Shown here: piece after piece, positions 56,221 to 64,000 of the stretch
How positions within the stretch are numbered: position 1 is the stretch's first letter
Layout of the letters: the number at the start of each line of letters is the position of its first letter
Assembly: GCF_027497255.1 (NCBI RefSeq)
Contig: NZ_CP114903.1
Location: forward strand, 62,001-126,000
DNA from: Micromonospora sp. WMMD882
GTDB taxonomy: Bacteria; Actinomycetota; Actinomycetes; Mycobacteriales; Micromonosporaceae
Reading direction: 5' to 3'
DNA length: 64,000 bases
Notes under the pieces: generated by a model
Seen by the model: the letters and a program-made list of their open reading frames with translations, nothing else
What the model was told of the DNA's origin: nothing
Databases searched by the model: none
Made by a program: the position numbers and the translations under genes

Positions 56221-57011
56221 TGGGTTTCGAACGTCCGGGTGACGAGCGGCTGCTCCTCGGGGTGCCGCGCGCGGCGTTCCGGCCCAGCCCGATCTTTCTG
56301 GCCCTGGTCGCGCTCTTCGTCACCAGCGCCGTGCTCACCTGGCAGCGGATCGGCAACGTCCGGCTGGACGTCTTCCTGTTCGTGGTCTCGGGTTGGCTGG
56401 TGTCGCTCTGCCTGCACGAGTACGCCCACGCGATCGTGGCCTTCCGGGCCGGTGACCGGGGCGTGGCGCACCGCGGCTACCTGACCCTGAACCCGCTCAG
56501 GTACAGCCACCCGCTGCTGTCCATCGTGCTGCCCGTGGTGGTGGTGCTGCTCGGCGGCATCGGCCTGCCCGGCGGCGCGGTCTGGGTGGACCGGCACGAG
56601 ATCCCCGGGCGGCTGCGGCACACCCTGGTCAGTCTCGCCGGGCCGGCCACCAACGTGCTGTTCACGCTGGTGCTGATCGTGGCGCTGCGACTGATCGGCT
56701 CCGCGCCGCTGGAGTTCCTGGCCGCGTTGGCGCTGCTGGCCTTCCTCCAGCTCACCGCGAGCCTGCTCAACCTGCTGCCGGTGCCCGGCCTGGACGGCGG
56801 CAACATGATCCAGCCGTGGCTGAGCCCGCAGTGGCGGCGGATGTACGACCTGTTCGCGCCGTACGGGTTCATCCTGCTCTTCGCGCTGCTGTGGAATCCC
56901 CGGATCAGCGGCTGGTTCTTCGGCGCGGTGTTCGGCGTGGGCGACGCCCTCGGGCTGCCGGCGCCGCTGTACGCCTACGGCCTCGACCTGATCCGCTTCT
57001 GGCAGGGCTGA
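56220..57011 (+). CDS. Site-2 protease family (M50) metalloprotease
   Basis: A 263-residue intramembrane zinc protease. The metal-binding HEYAH (residues 66-70) lies in the second membrane helix, and the third ligand and substrate region is in NLLPVPGLDGGN near residue 190. Five or six helices are visible. S2P-family enzymes cut membrane-bound regulators such as anti-sigma factors or clear signal peptides. The substrate here is unknown. There is no PDZ domain. ATG 56220 is coupled to the small gene upstream. Confidence 0.9.
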   Translation: MGFERPGDERLLLGVPRAAFRPSPIFLALVALFVTSAVLTWQRIGNVRLDVFLFVVSGWLVSLCLHEYAHAIVAFRAGDRGVAHRGYLTLNPLRYSHPLLSIVLPVVVVLLGGIGLPGGAVWVDRHEIPGRLRHTLVSLAGPATNVLFTLVLIVALRLIGSAPLEFLAALALLAFLQLTASLLNLLPVPGLDGGNMIQPWLSPQWRRMYDLFAPYGFILLFALLWNPRISGWFFGAVFGVGDALGLPAPLYAYGLDLIRFWQG

Positions 57012-57080
57012 CGCCTCCTCCGCGCCGCCGATCCCGCGCCCGTCGCGCCTGACCCCGCGCCCGTCGGTGGCCGGGAGGTG

Positions 57081-57114
57081 ACCGTCGGGGGCCGGCCGCC
57101 CGGCCCCCGACGGT
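57081..57114. terminator. Bidirectional terminator before the aldo/keto reductase gene
   Basis: ACCGTCGGGGGCCGG (57081-57095) pairs perfectly with CCGGCCCCCGACGGT (57100-57114) around CCGC. It lies between convergent genes. Confidence 0.9.
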
Positions 57115-57119
57115 ACGGC

Positions 57120-58118
57120 TCAGGGCCGCTGCTTCGGGCTCTCGGTCTTCGCCGGGTCCCGCTCGACGATCGGATCGACGATCTCGTCGATGGCCTTGAG
57201 CAGCTCGGCGTCGAGCTTCACGCCGGCCGCCTTCGCGTTGTCGTGGACCTGCTCCGGCCGGGACGCCCCGATGATCGCCGAGGAGACGTTCGGGTTCTGC
57301 AGGACCCAGGCGATCGCGAGCTGCGCCATGTTCAGGCCGGCCTGCTCGGCGAGCGGCTTGAGCCGTTGCACGGTGGCGAGCACCTCGTCGGTGAGGAACC
57401 GGGCGATGAACGTCGCCCCGGACTTCTCGTCGGTGGCGCGGGAACCGGCCGGCGGCGGCTGGCCCGGCAGGTACTTGCCGGAGAGCACGCCCTGGGCCAT
57501 CGGCGACCAGACGATCTGCCCGATGCCCAGCTCCTCGCTGGTGGGGACCACCTCGGCCTCGATCACCCGCCACAGCATCGAGTACTGCGGCTGGCTGGAG
57601 ACCAACGGGACACGCAGCTCACGGGCGAGCTGGTGGGCCTCGCGTAGCTGCGACGCCTTCCACTCGGAGACGCCGATGTAGTGCGCCTTGCCGGAGCGCA
57701 CGACGTCGGCGAACGCCTCCATCGTCTCCTCCAGCGGAGTGCTGTAGTCGTACCGGTGGGCCTGGTAGAGGTCCACGTAGTCGGTGCGCAACCGACGCAG
57801 CGAGCCGTCGATCGACTCCATGATGTGCTTGCGGGACAGGCCACGGTCGTTGCGGCCGGGCCCGGTCGGCCAGAAGACCTTGGTGAAGATCTCCAGCCCC
57901 TCCCGACGCTCACCGCGCAGCGCCCGCCCGAGGACCTCCTCGGCCCGGGTACCGGCGTACACGTCGGCGGTGTCGAACGTGGTGATGCCCACGTCGAGCG
58001 CGGCCCGGACGCAGGACAGCGCCGCGTCCTCCTCGACCTGCGACCCGTGGGTGATCCAGTTGCCGTACGAGATCTCACTGACCATCAGGCCCGAACGGCC
58101 CAGGTGACGGAATTCCAT
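57120..58118 (-). CDS. Aldo/keto reductase
   Basis: A 332-residue TIM-barrel NADPH-dependent oxidoreductase resembling the KCNAB (potassium-channel beta subunit)-like group. Catalytic elements are visible: FDTADVYAGTRAEEVLG with the conserved Asp and Tyr, EIFTKVFW with Lys, and YVDLYQAHRYD with His. The NADPH site is near SSAIIGASRPEQV. ATG 58118 is 6 nt after TAGGGT (58130-58125), so it is leaderless. Substrate is unknown. Confidence 0.93.
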   Translation of the reverse strand: MEFRHLGRSGLMVSEISYGNWITHGSQVEEDAALSCVRAALDVGITTFDTADVYAGTRAEEVLGRALRGERREGLEIFTKVFWPTGPGRNDRGLSRKHIMESIDGSLRRLRTDYVDLYQAHRYDYSTPLEETMEAFADVVRSGKAHYIGVSEWKASQLREAHQLARELRVPLVSSQPQYSMLWRVIEAEVVPTSEELGIGQIVWSPMAQGVLSGKYLPGQPPPAGSRATDEKSGATFIARFLTDEVLATVQRLKPLAEQAGLNMAQLAIAWVLQNPNVSSAIIGASRPEQVHDNAKAAGVKLDAELLKAIDEIVDPIVERDPAKTESPKQRP

Positions 58119-58142
58119 GCCCCGACCCTAGCCCGACGCCCG

Positions 58143-58181
58143 GCCGGCCACCGGGTACGCCCGGGCGCCCGCGTGGCCGGC
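58143..58181 (-). terminator. Hairpin downstream of the WG-repeat gene
   Basis: GCCGGCCAC (58143-58151) pairs with GTGGCCGGC (58173-58181), with internal CGGG/CCCG pairing in the loop. It follows the stop of the giant gene at 58234. Confidence 0.6.
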
Positions 58182-58233
58182 GCCCCGTCCGTGCCGGACC
58201 GGCCGCCGGACCTGCCGCCGGCGACCGTACGGC

Positions 58234-61200
58234 TCAGAGCAGGGGCTCCGCCTCCGCCGACAGCCGGTCCACCTCCGCCGCCACCCGGGCCGGACTGCCG
58301 TGCGACGGCTCGACCAGCGGCCCGCCCCGGCGGTCCAACGCGCCCCACCGGCCGGCGTCGGTCCGGAACAGGAACCCCACCGGATGGACGACCAGCGCCG
58401 GGTGGACGGGCGGGACGATCAGGTGACCGGAGCGGTCCAGCACGCCCCGCCGGCCACCCAGGCTCACCACGGCCAGACCCTCGTCGCTGAAGCCGTCGAC
58501 GTACCGGCCGTCGGCCAACGGGGTGCGGATCCCGTCGTACCGGGGCGGCGCCACCATCCGTCCGGTCCGGTCGACCGCGCCCCAGCCGCCGGCCACCCGG
58601 ACCGCCGCCACCCCGCGCCGGAACGCCCGCACGTCGTCGAAGGCGGCGTCGACGACCACCTGGTTCGCGGTGTCCACGGCCAGCCAACCCCCGGACTCCT
58701 GCCGGGCGACCCAGGCCAGGCCGTCGGAGAACGGCCGGACGGCGAGGTAGGACGGCTCGATCAGCGTCCGGCCCGTGTCGTCGATCAGCTCCCAGCCAGC
58801 TTCGTCGGGCCGCCGCGCCCAGGCGACGTCCTCCCGGAACGGCTGCGCCTCGGCGTACCGCGCGGCCACCACCCACTCGCCGTCGCCGTCGGCGTACCCC
58901 CAGCGTCGCTGCTCGGCGTCCAGGCTGGGCGCCGGCGGGCGGGCCCGCTGGAGGAGCTCCTCCCGGCTGCGCGGGAACGGCCCGAAACCGTCGCGCTCGA
59001 CCCTCGCGCGGACCGCGTCCAACCCCAGCGCGGTACGGGCGGTCAGCGCGCGGTCCTCGCCCCGGCGCAGGTCCAACGCGTACTCGAAGTGCTGACACGC
59101 CTCGATGTGCCGACCCTGGTCGTAGCAGGACCGGGCGAGATGCTCGTGCAGGGCGGCCCGCAACCGGTCGGGTAGCTCCGGCGAGTTCGCCTCGGTCAGC
59201 AGCCGGTCCGCCTCGGCGTGCTCGCCCCGCCAGTGCAGCGCCCGGGCCAACCGGGCCTGCACCAGCGCGGTACGCCGTAGCTCCCCGGTGGCCTCGGCGT
59301 AGGTCAGCGCCAACCGGCCGTCGTCGACGGCCTCGTCGAGGTCACCGAGCAGCCGGGACACCACCGCCCGCAGACTGAGCAGCCGCGCCCGGGAGCGGTT
59401 GTCGATCGCCTGGTCCAGCTTCCCGGTCAGCCCGCGCCGGACCTCCCGCAGCGCGTCCGGCGCGTGGACCACCTCGCGCAGCGTCTCCGGATCGAGCCGC
59501 CACCGGAAGTCGGCGAGCACCCGCTCCGGGTCACCACGACCGGCCGGCGGCGCGGAGACGGACGCCACGGGGCCGCCCGGCGGCGCGGAGACGGGTCGGG
59601 TCGGTGGTCCGGAGTCGGGCGGGGCGGGTGGCGCGGAGCCGGGTCGGGTCGGTGGCGCGGCAACGGCAGGACGAAGGGTGGTGGGCGCGGGGGGCGGCGC
59701 ATCGAGGGGCGGCGAAGCGGAATCGACCGTGGCTGTCGGTGGGCTGGGTGACGCGTCGTCCCGCTCGGTGGTCGAGTCGGGCGGCGCCGCCGGGTTCGAC
59801 GACGGCCCTGCGGCGGCTGCTTCCTCTACCGCGTCCTCCACTGTGCCCGACAGGCCCGACGGCGGCTCGGTGGCGGCTGCCTCGTCCGTACTCGGCAGTG
59901 GTGCCGCGGAGGCCGGCGACGGCCCGGTCGTGGTCGCGGTCGGCGTCGAATCCGTGGTGGCCGGGGGTGGTGCCGCGGTGGTGGACGGTGGCTCCACGGT
60001 GGCTGACGGCGCCGGCTGCTTCGGTCGGAACCAGGCGTCCGCGCCCGCCGGCTCGTTCTGGGTGGAGGTGGCGCCCCGGTCCGCCGTCGACTCGGCCGGC
60101 GGTTCCGGCCCGCTCAGCGGGGCGGTGGGCGGCCCGGAGACCGGGATCGTCGACGTGACCAGGGACGGAATGTCGGCCGGCGGGACGTCAGGTGCCGGAT
60201 CCGGGTCCCCGGGCAGGCCAGGAGCGGCGGGGGCCGGAGCGGGAGAGCTGAGGACGGGCGCAGGGGACACCGGCGGGACGGAGACCGGGCCGGACTCCTC
60301 GGACGACCGCCCGTGGTCGTCGGTGCCCGCCGTGGCGTCAGGTGCCGTTGCTGCGTCGGCCGGCAGCTCGCCCGCCGGTCCGTGGCCCGTGCCCTGCGCG
60401 GCGTCGTCGAGGTCGGACCCGGGACGGGTGGACGGGTGATGAACCGGCTCGCCAGGCGGGGACGAGGGGGCGTCGGCGACGATTCCGGTGGCGACGACCT
60501 CGCTGGCGGTCGGTTCGGTGCCGGTGGTCTCGACGGCGGTGGTCTCGACGGCGGTGGTCTCGGTGGCGGTGGGTTCGACGGCGTCGGTGGCCGAGTCGGT
60601 GTCAGTGGCCGTGTCAGTGTCAGTGTCAGTGTCAGTGGCCGTGTCAGCGTGGATGGCCGTGCCAGTGGTGGTGGTCGGCGGGGCGGAGGGGGCGTCCGGA
60701 GGCGTGGGCGGGACGTCACCGCCTCGATCCGGCGTCGGGAGGAACTCCAGCCGTAGCCCGGTGGCCGGGACCGGGCTGGCCGACGGACGTACCGGCCCGC
60801 TCGCGACCGGGCCGGTCGTGGCCCCGTCCGCCCCGGCCGGCAGGGCGACCTCACCGGAGGGGACGGCCGCCGCTTCCACGGCCGCCGCTTCCACGGCCGG
60901 TTGTGCGGGCGCCGGTGCGGGGGACACCGGTGCTGAGGGCGCCGGCTCCGTGAACACCGACTCCTTGCCGGCGGAGTACGCCGGCGGCTCGGCGTCGTAC
61001 GGCCCCGGGGTGGCCCCGACCGGTCGCAGGTCCTCGGCGGTCAGGCGATCCTCGTCCGGGATCGGGACGGACCGCGCGTCGGCGGACCACGGTGGGGTGA
61101 CCGGTCCGGTCGGCGGGGACGACGGTGGCGCTCCGGCGTGCCCGACCGGTTCGGGGGAGGAGCTCCATCCCCGGTACGGGTCCGGTCCGGCCTGCTCCGG

Positions 61201-62910
61201 CTGCGGGGGCGACCAGGGTCGCGCGACGCGGGCGGTCTCCTCGACCTCCGGCGACCACTGCTGGTGCTCCTGGCGCTGACGTCGCTGCTCCGCCGGTCGG
61301 CCGCCTGCCACCTGACCGTCGTCCTCCAACGGTCGCGGCGGCCACTGGTGGGACGGGGGCCGGGTCGCGTCCGGCGTCGCCGACCAGCGTGGACGCGACG
61401 ACCGTCCTTCGACCCGGTCGGCTCGTCCGTCCTGGCGGTGGTCGGTCCGTCCCTCGACGTGGTCGGTCCTGCCGTCGCGCGGGTGGTCGGCTCGTGCGCC
61501 GCCGGGATCGGTGGACCGGTCCCACGGCTGCCCCGCCCGGTCGTCCGGACCGGACCGCCACGGCGGACGGCCGTCCACCGTCGCGCCGTCGCTCGGGCGC
61601 GCCGGATCGTGGTCCCAGGCTGGCCGGGGGTGGGCGGCGGCCTCGTCGCGGCCGGTCGACCCCTGTCGCCGGGCGGGACGTTCGTCCGGCGTCGGTGGCC
61701 ACGGCAGGTCCAGGCCGCCGGTCGGCCGGTCGGGTCGGTCCGGACCGGACGGCCGGCGTGCCGGGGTCACCGGCTGGTCGTACCGGTGGGCCGGCTGGTC
61801 GGTGTGGTGCGGTGGGTGGTCGGCGCGGCGCGGTGGGCCGTCCGGCACGTGGTCGGGGCGCTCCCAGGCAGTGGCCGGGGTGCGGGGGGACTCCCATCCG
61901 GACGGACGGCGCCCGGCCCGGCCGTCCACGCGGGCCGGTGGCGGCTGGGGGGACGTCCCCGGTCGGTGTCCGTCGACCGGCGGGAACTGGTCCGGTACGC
62001 CGTGCCGGCGGTCACCCGGCCGGCGGTGCTCCCCGGGTTCGGACACCCAGCCGGAGCCGCCTGCCGGCGCGGGTGAGACCGGGTGGGCGCGACCGTCGCC
62101 GACCGGCCCGGGCGAGACCGGGTAGGGGCGGCCGTCGACGGCTGGCGCGGGTGGGGCCTGGTACGTCCGGCCGGCGGCGGCGGGTGGCGTGCGCCGTCCC
62201 TGCTGCGGGCGCTGGTGGCGGTCACCGGACCGGCCGTCGCCTGACTGCCGCTGCCGGTCCCACCCGCGGTCCCGCTCCTGGTCGCGGTGGTCCCACTCCT
62301 GGTCCCACCCGCGATCGTGCGGGCGGTCCCGGCCCCATTCGCGGTCGCGGTCGGGTGGACGGTCCCGGTCCCATCCGCGGTCACGGTCACGGTCACGGTC
62401 ACGGTCGCGCGGGCGGTCGCGGTCCCGGTCCCGGTCCCGGTCCCGTGGATCGTCCGGTCGCAGGCCGGGCGGGTGCCCGGTGTCGTACCGGGCCGCCCCG
62501 GTCTGCCACGGGTCGGCCGACGGGTACGCGGCCGGTGGGCGGTCGGCGCCGTGCCAGTCGTCCGGGTCGGCGGCCAACCGGGCGTACCGGGCGTCGACCG
62601 GCGGCCGCCCGCCGGGATTCCCCTCCCAGCGGTCGGACCAGCCGGTGGACTCCTGCCCGCCCGCGCCGGCGTCCTGGTCACCCCAGCCGGGCGCGCCCCG
62701 GTACCGGCCGTCCGGACCCACCGGCACCAGGGGGACGACCTCGGCCCGGCCGGTGGCGGCGCCCCGGCCACCGGAGGCGCGTGGCGCGACCTGCTGGATG
62801 CCGATGTCACCGGGGTAGCGCTGCCCCGGGAACTGGGGATGCCACTCGTTGGTCGGCGCCATCACCCAGGACGGTTCGCCCGGGTCACGCCAGCGGTCGT
62901 ACCCGCTCAC
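58234..62910 (-). CDS. 1558-residue TPR/WG-repeat protein, disordered N-terminus
   Basis: This giant acidic/proline-rich protein has three zones. Residues 1 to about 1100 are low-complexity. A short ordered head (WVMAPTNEWHPQFPGQRYPGDIGIQQVAPR) is followed by RD/DR runs (about 150-235) and Pro/Asp/Arg-rich segments. A Thr/Val/Glu-rich zone (near residues 745-800) contains ATETTAVETTAVETT-like repeats. Residues ~1120-1320 form helical repeats like TPRs (YAEATGELRRTALVQARLARAL). Residues ~1334-1558 are WG repeats (WGYADGDGEWVVAARY, WGAVDRTGRMVAPPRY, WGALDRRGG), which fold as beta-repeat segments. Function is unknown; a scaffold or envelope role is an inference. ATG 62910 gives the conserved head. 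The gene diverges from the permease gene. Confidence 0.85.
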   Translation of the reverse strand: MSGYDRWRDPGEPSWVMAPTNEWHPQFPGQRYPGDIGIQQVAPRASGGRGAATGRAEVVPLVPVGPDGRYRGAPGWGDQDAGAGGQESTGWSDRWEGNPGGRPPVDARYARLAADPDDWHGADRPPAAYPSADPWQTGAARYDTGHPPGLRPDDPRDRDRDRDRDRPRDRDRDRDRDRGWDRDRPPDRDREWGRDRPHDRGWDQEWDHRDQERDRGWDRQRQSGDGRSGDRHQRPQQGRRTPPAAAGRTYQAPPAPAVDGRPYPVSPGPVGDGRAHPVSPAPAGGSGWVSEPGEHRRPGDRRHGVPDQFPPVDGHRPGTSPQPPPARVDGRAGRRPSGWESPRTPATAWERPDHVPDGPPRRADHPPHHTDQPAHRYDQPVTPARRPSGPDRPDRPTGGLDLPWPPTPDERPARRQGSTGRDEAAAHPRPAWDHDPARPSDGATVDGRPPWRSGPDDRAGQPWDRSTDPGGARADHPRDGRTDHVEGRTDHRQDGRADRVEGRSSRPRWSATPDATRPPSHQWPPRPLEDDGQVAGGRPAEQRRQRQEHQQWSPEVEETARVARPWSPPQPEQAGPDPYRGWSSSPEPVGHAGAPPSSPPTGPVTPPWSADARSVPIPDEDRLTAEDLRPVGATPGPYDAEPPAYSAGKESVFTEPAPSAPVSPAPAPAQPAVEAAAVEAAAVPSGEVALPAGADGATTGPVASGPVRPSASPVPATGLRLEFLPTPDRGGDVPPTPPDAPSAPPTTTTGTAIHADTATDTDTDTDTATDTDSATDAVEPTATETTAVETTAVETTGTEPTASEVVATGIVADAPSSPPGEPVHHPSTRPGSDLDDAAQGTGHGPAGELPADAATAPDATAGTDDHGRSSEESGPVSVPPVSPAPVLSSPAPAPAAPGLPGDPDPAPDVPPADIPSLVTSTIPVSGPPTAPLSGPEPPAESTADRGATSTQNEPAGADAWFRPKQPAPSATVEPPSTTAAPPPATTDSTPTATTTGPSPASAAPLPSTDEAAATEPPSGLSGTVEDAVEEAAAAGPSSNPAAPPDSTTERDDASPSPPTATVDSASPPLDAPPPAPTTLRPAVAAPPTRPGSAPPAPPDSGPPTRPVSAPPGGPVASVSAPPAGRGDPERVLADFRWRLDPETLREVVHAPDALREVRRGLTGKLDQAIDNRSRARLLSLRAVVSRLLGDLDEAVDDGRLALTYAEATGELRRTALVQARLARALHWRGEHAEADRLLTEANSPELPDRLRAALHEHLARSCYDQGRHIEACQHFEYALDLRRGEDRALTARTALGLDAVRARVERDGFGPFPRSREELLQRARPPAPSLDAEQRRWGYADGDGEWVVAARYAEAQPFREDVAWARRPDEAGWELIDDTGRTLIEPSYLAVRPFSDGLAWVARQESGGWLAVDTANQVVVDAAFDDVRAFRRGVAAVRVAGGWGAVDRTGRMVAPPRYDGIRTPLADGRYVDGFSDEGLAVVSLGGRRGVLDRSGHLIVPPVHPALVVHPVGFLFRTDAGRWGALDRRGGPLVEPSHGSPARVAAEVDRLSAEAEPLL
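62378..62446 (-). repeat. Short tandem repeats encoding RD runs
   Basis: Successive hexamers CGGTCA/CGGTCC/CGGTCG are repeated over this stretch, with four near-identical CGGTCAC-type units followed by CGGTCCC units. They encode Asp-Arg pairs in the WG-repeat protein. Confidence 0.9.
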
Positions 62911-63072
62911 GAGGTGACCTCCGAGCCGCCCGCGCGCCGCGCCCGGGAGGCCGGATCGCGTCGGTCGCTCACGGCGGTCTCACCTCGTCGGAAATTGTCG
63001 CGCTGGCTGCCCGGCGGCATCGGTAGAGTCGCCCGGTCCGGCACTGCGTGGCTGCGGAAGGAGGGTAACGGC

Positions 63073-63924
63073 GTGGGCTCCGTCACCGCCACTGTGGGAC
63101 CGGCTCCGCACGCAAACGTTATCCTATGGTTTCGGACATTTGGCGCGATAGTCGGATCAGGATTCCGGCGACACGCCACATACCGGCAGGCAGCCGTGGC
63201 CGGAGCGGTCACCAACAGCGTCTTCGGTTTCCTGAAGTGCTACGTCCTGCTCGCCGTGGCCCGCGAGGCGGGGACCGTCGCCGGCTACGACCCGGCCCGC
63301 CTGGCCACCTTCGTCTGGATGGGACAGGGCCTGCTCGCCGTGGTGCTCCTCTGGGGCTGGACCGAGCTGGCCGACCGGATCCGGACCGGGGACGTGGTCG
63401 GCGACCTGCTCCGCCCGGTCCACCCGGTGACCAGCTACCTCGCCACCGACCTGGGCCGGGCCGGGTACGCCGTGCTGGCCCGCCTGCTGCCGCCGGTGCT
63501 GGTCGGCCCGCTCTTCTTCGACGTGTACCTGCCGACCCGGTGGACCACCGCGGTGCTCTTCCCGGTCTCCGCGACGCTGGCCGTGCTGATCTCCTTCGGC
63601 TGCCGGTACCTGGTCAACGCCGTCGCCTACTGGCTGCACGACGTGCGTGGTCCGATGCTGTTGTGGACGCTCAGCTCCGGCGTGCTGGCCGGGCTCTACT
63701 TTCCGCTGCGTTTCCTGCCGGACGGGCTCCACCAGGCGCTGTGGGTCCTCACCCCGTTCCCCGGTCTCTTCCAGGCCCCGCTCGACGTGCTCGTCGAGGT
63801 CGACCCGCCGGCGACCCAGCTCGGGCTGGTCGGCGGGCAGCTCGTCTGGGCGGCGCTGATCCTCGCCGGCTGCCGCGCGACCCAACGGCGGGCCGAGCGT
63901 CGCCTGGTGGTGCAGGGTGGCTGA
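63073..63924 (+). CDS. ABC-2 type permease
   Basis: The 283-residue product is a six-helix membrane component of an ABC exporter of the ABC-2 (DUF990-like) type. It begins with an N-terminal amphipathic VILWFRTFGAIVGSGFRRHATYRQ and has the typical FVWMGQGLLAVVLLWGWTELADRIRTGDVVGDLLRPVHP. The ATPase and probably a second permease should follow to the right, outside the window. GTG 63073 follows GGAAGGAGGG with 8-nt spacing. Cargo is not evident. The C-terminal end (RRAERRLVVQGG) coincides with a 28-bp tandem repeat that goes on past the stop. Confidence 0.88.
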   Translation: MGSVTATVGPAPHANVILWFRTFGAIVGSGFRRHATYRQAAVAGAVTNSVFGFLKCYVLLAVAREAGTVAGYDPARLATFVWMGQGLLAVVLLWGWTELADRIRTGDVVGDLLRPVHPVTSYLATDLGRAGYAVLARLLPPVLVGPLFFDVYLPTRWTTAVLFPVSATLAVLISFGCRYLVNAVAYWLHDVRGPMLLWTLSSGVLAGLYFPLRFLPDGLHQALWVLTPFPGLFQAPLDVLVEVDPPATQLGLVGGQLVWAALILAGCRATQRRAERRLVVQGG

Positions 63925-63973
63925 GCGTCGCCTGGTGGCGCGGGGTGGCTGAGCGTCGCCTGGTGGCGCGGGA
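63895..63973 (+). repeat. 28-bp tandem repeat across the permease stop
   Basis: GAGCGTCGCCTGGTGG-led units occupy 63895-63922 and 63923-63950, and a partial third lies at 63951-63973. The stop codon of the ABC-2 permease (63922-63924) is at the junction of the first two units. Confidence 0.85.
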
Positions 63974-64000
63974 CGCTGAGGCCCGACCGGCCGGGTCGGC
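63945..64000 (+). CDS. Possible start of next gene (partial)
   Basis: A frame beginning at GTG 63945 stays open to the window edge (VAERRLVARDAEARPAG). ABC-2 permease genes of this group often come in pairs, so this could be the second permease. The first residues come from the 28-bp repeat, and no independent evidence for the start is available. Confidence 0.35.
   Translation, partial: MAERRLVARDAEARPAGS

Noticed and set aside
62250..62460. Dense short repeats that could suggest an iteron origin or a regulatory array
   Set aside because: They lie inside the coding sequence of the WG-repeat protein and keep the Asp-Arg coding pattern.

Overview
The window is about 64 kb of very GC-rich DNA with mostly G/C third codon positions, frequent GTG starts and dense overlapping operons. 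The gene set points to an actinomycete: F420-linked NpdG, GlnE with two type-I glutamine synthetases, an MptB-type mannosyltransferase, an alanine/lysine-rich histone H1-like protein and a CobU-CobT fusion. The style of the genes and intergenic repeats fits Micromonosporaceae best (Micromonospora or a close relative). That placement is my inference; there is no rRNA or other marker here to prove it.

Layout. 1-7.4 kb: a LacI-type regulator with operator-like palindromes at the extreme left edge, OsmC, two coupled Roadblock proteins, a histone H1-like protein, an RNB ribonuclease and a beta-trefoil protein. 7.4-30 kb: npdG, panB, nadE, glnA2, a DUF350 protein, a large NACHT/STAND NTPase followed by a repeat-rich zone, an LD-carboxypeptidase, a class-I glutamine amidotransferase, glnE, two polytopic membrane proteins (one MptB), an ECF sigma factor with a propeller-bearing partner, and glnA1 with a GlnR-type box. 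30-46 kb: RDD and DUF4191 proteins, an FAD oxidoreductase, lipA, a T-box-controlled aspartyl-tRNA synthetase, lipB, a membrane glycosyltransferase-like protein, a secreted esterase, a TIGR01777 epimerase, a mini-GntR regulator, a monooxygenase-like protein, sucB and lpdA. 46-64 kb: pepA, gcvT, a DUF2314 protein, cobS, cobUT, an acyl-CoA synthetase, a site-2 protease, an aldo/keto reductase, a 1558-residue TPR/WG-repeat protein and an ABC-2 permease.

The core (panB, glnA2, glnE, glnA1, RDD, DUF4191, lipA, lipB, TIGR01777, dlaT/sucB, pepA, gcvT, cobS, cobT) follows, in my recollection, the order of the Mycobacterium tuberculosis Rv2206-Rv2225 region. It joins nitrogen assimilation (GlnA1 controlled by GlnE), lipoate synthesis and transfer, and the lipoylated 2-oxoacid dehydrogenase and glycine-cleavage machinery. 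Genes outside that shared order look like insertions, including the NACHT protein, the FAD oxidoreductase and the T-box/AspRS unit.

The most notable items are a T-box riboswitch with a GAC (Asp) specifier in front of an archaeal-type AspRS, a NACHT protein that resembles bacterial NLR-like antiphage proteins, two inward-facing pairs of a palindromic repeat, a dispersed 70-bp repeat at gene ends, and a set of leaderless promoters. No rRNA, tRNA, CRISPR array, transposase or prophage gene was recognised.
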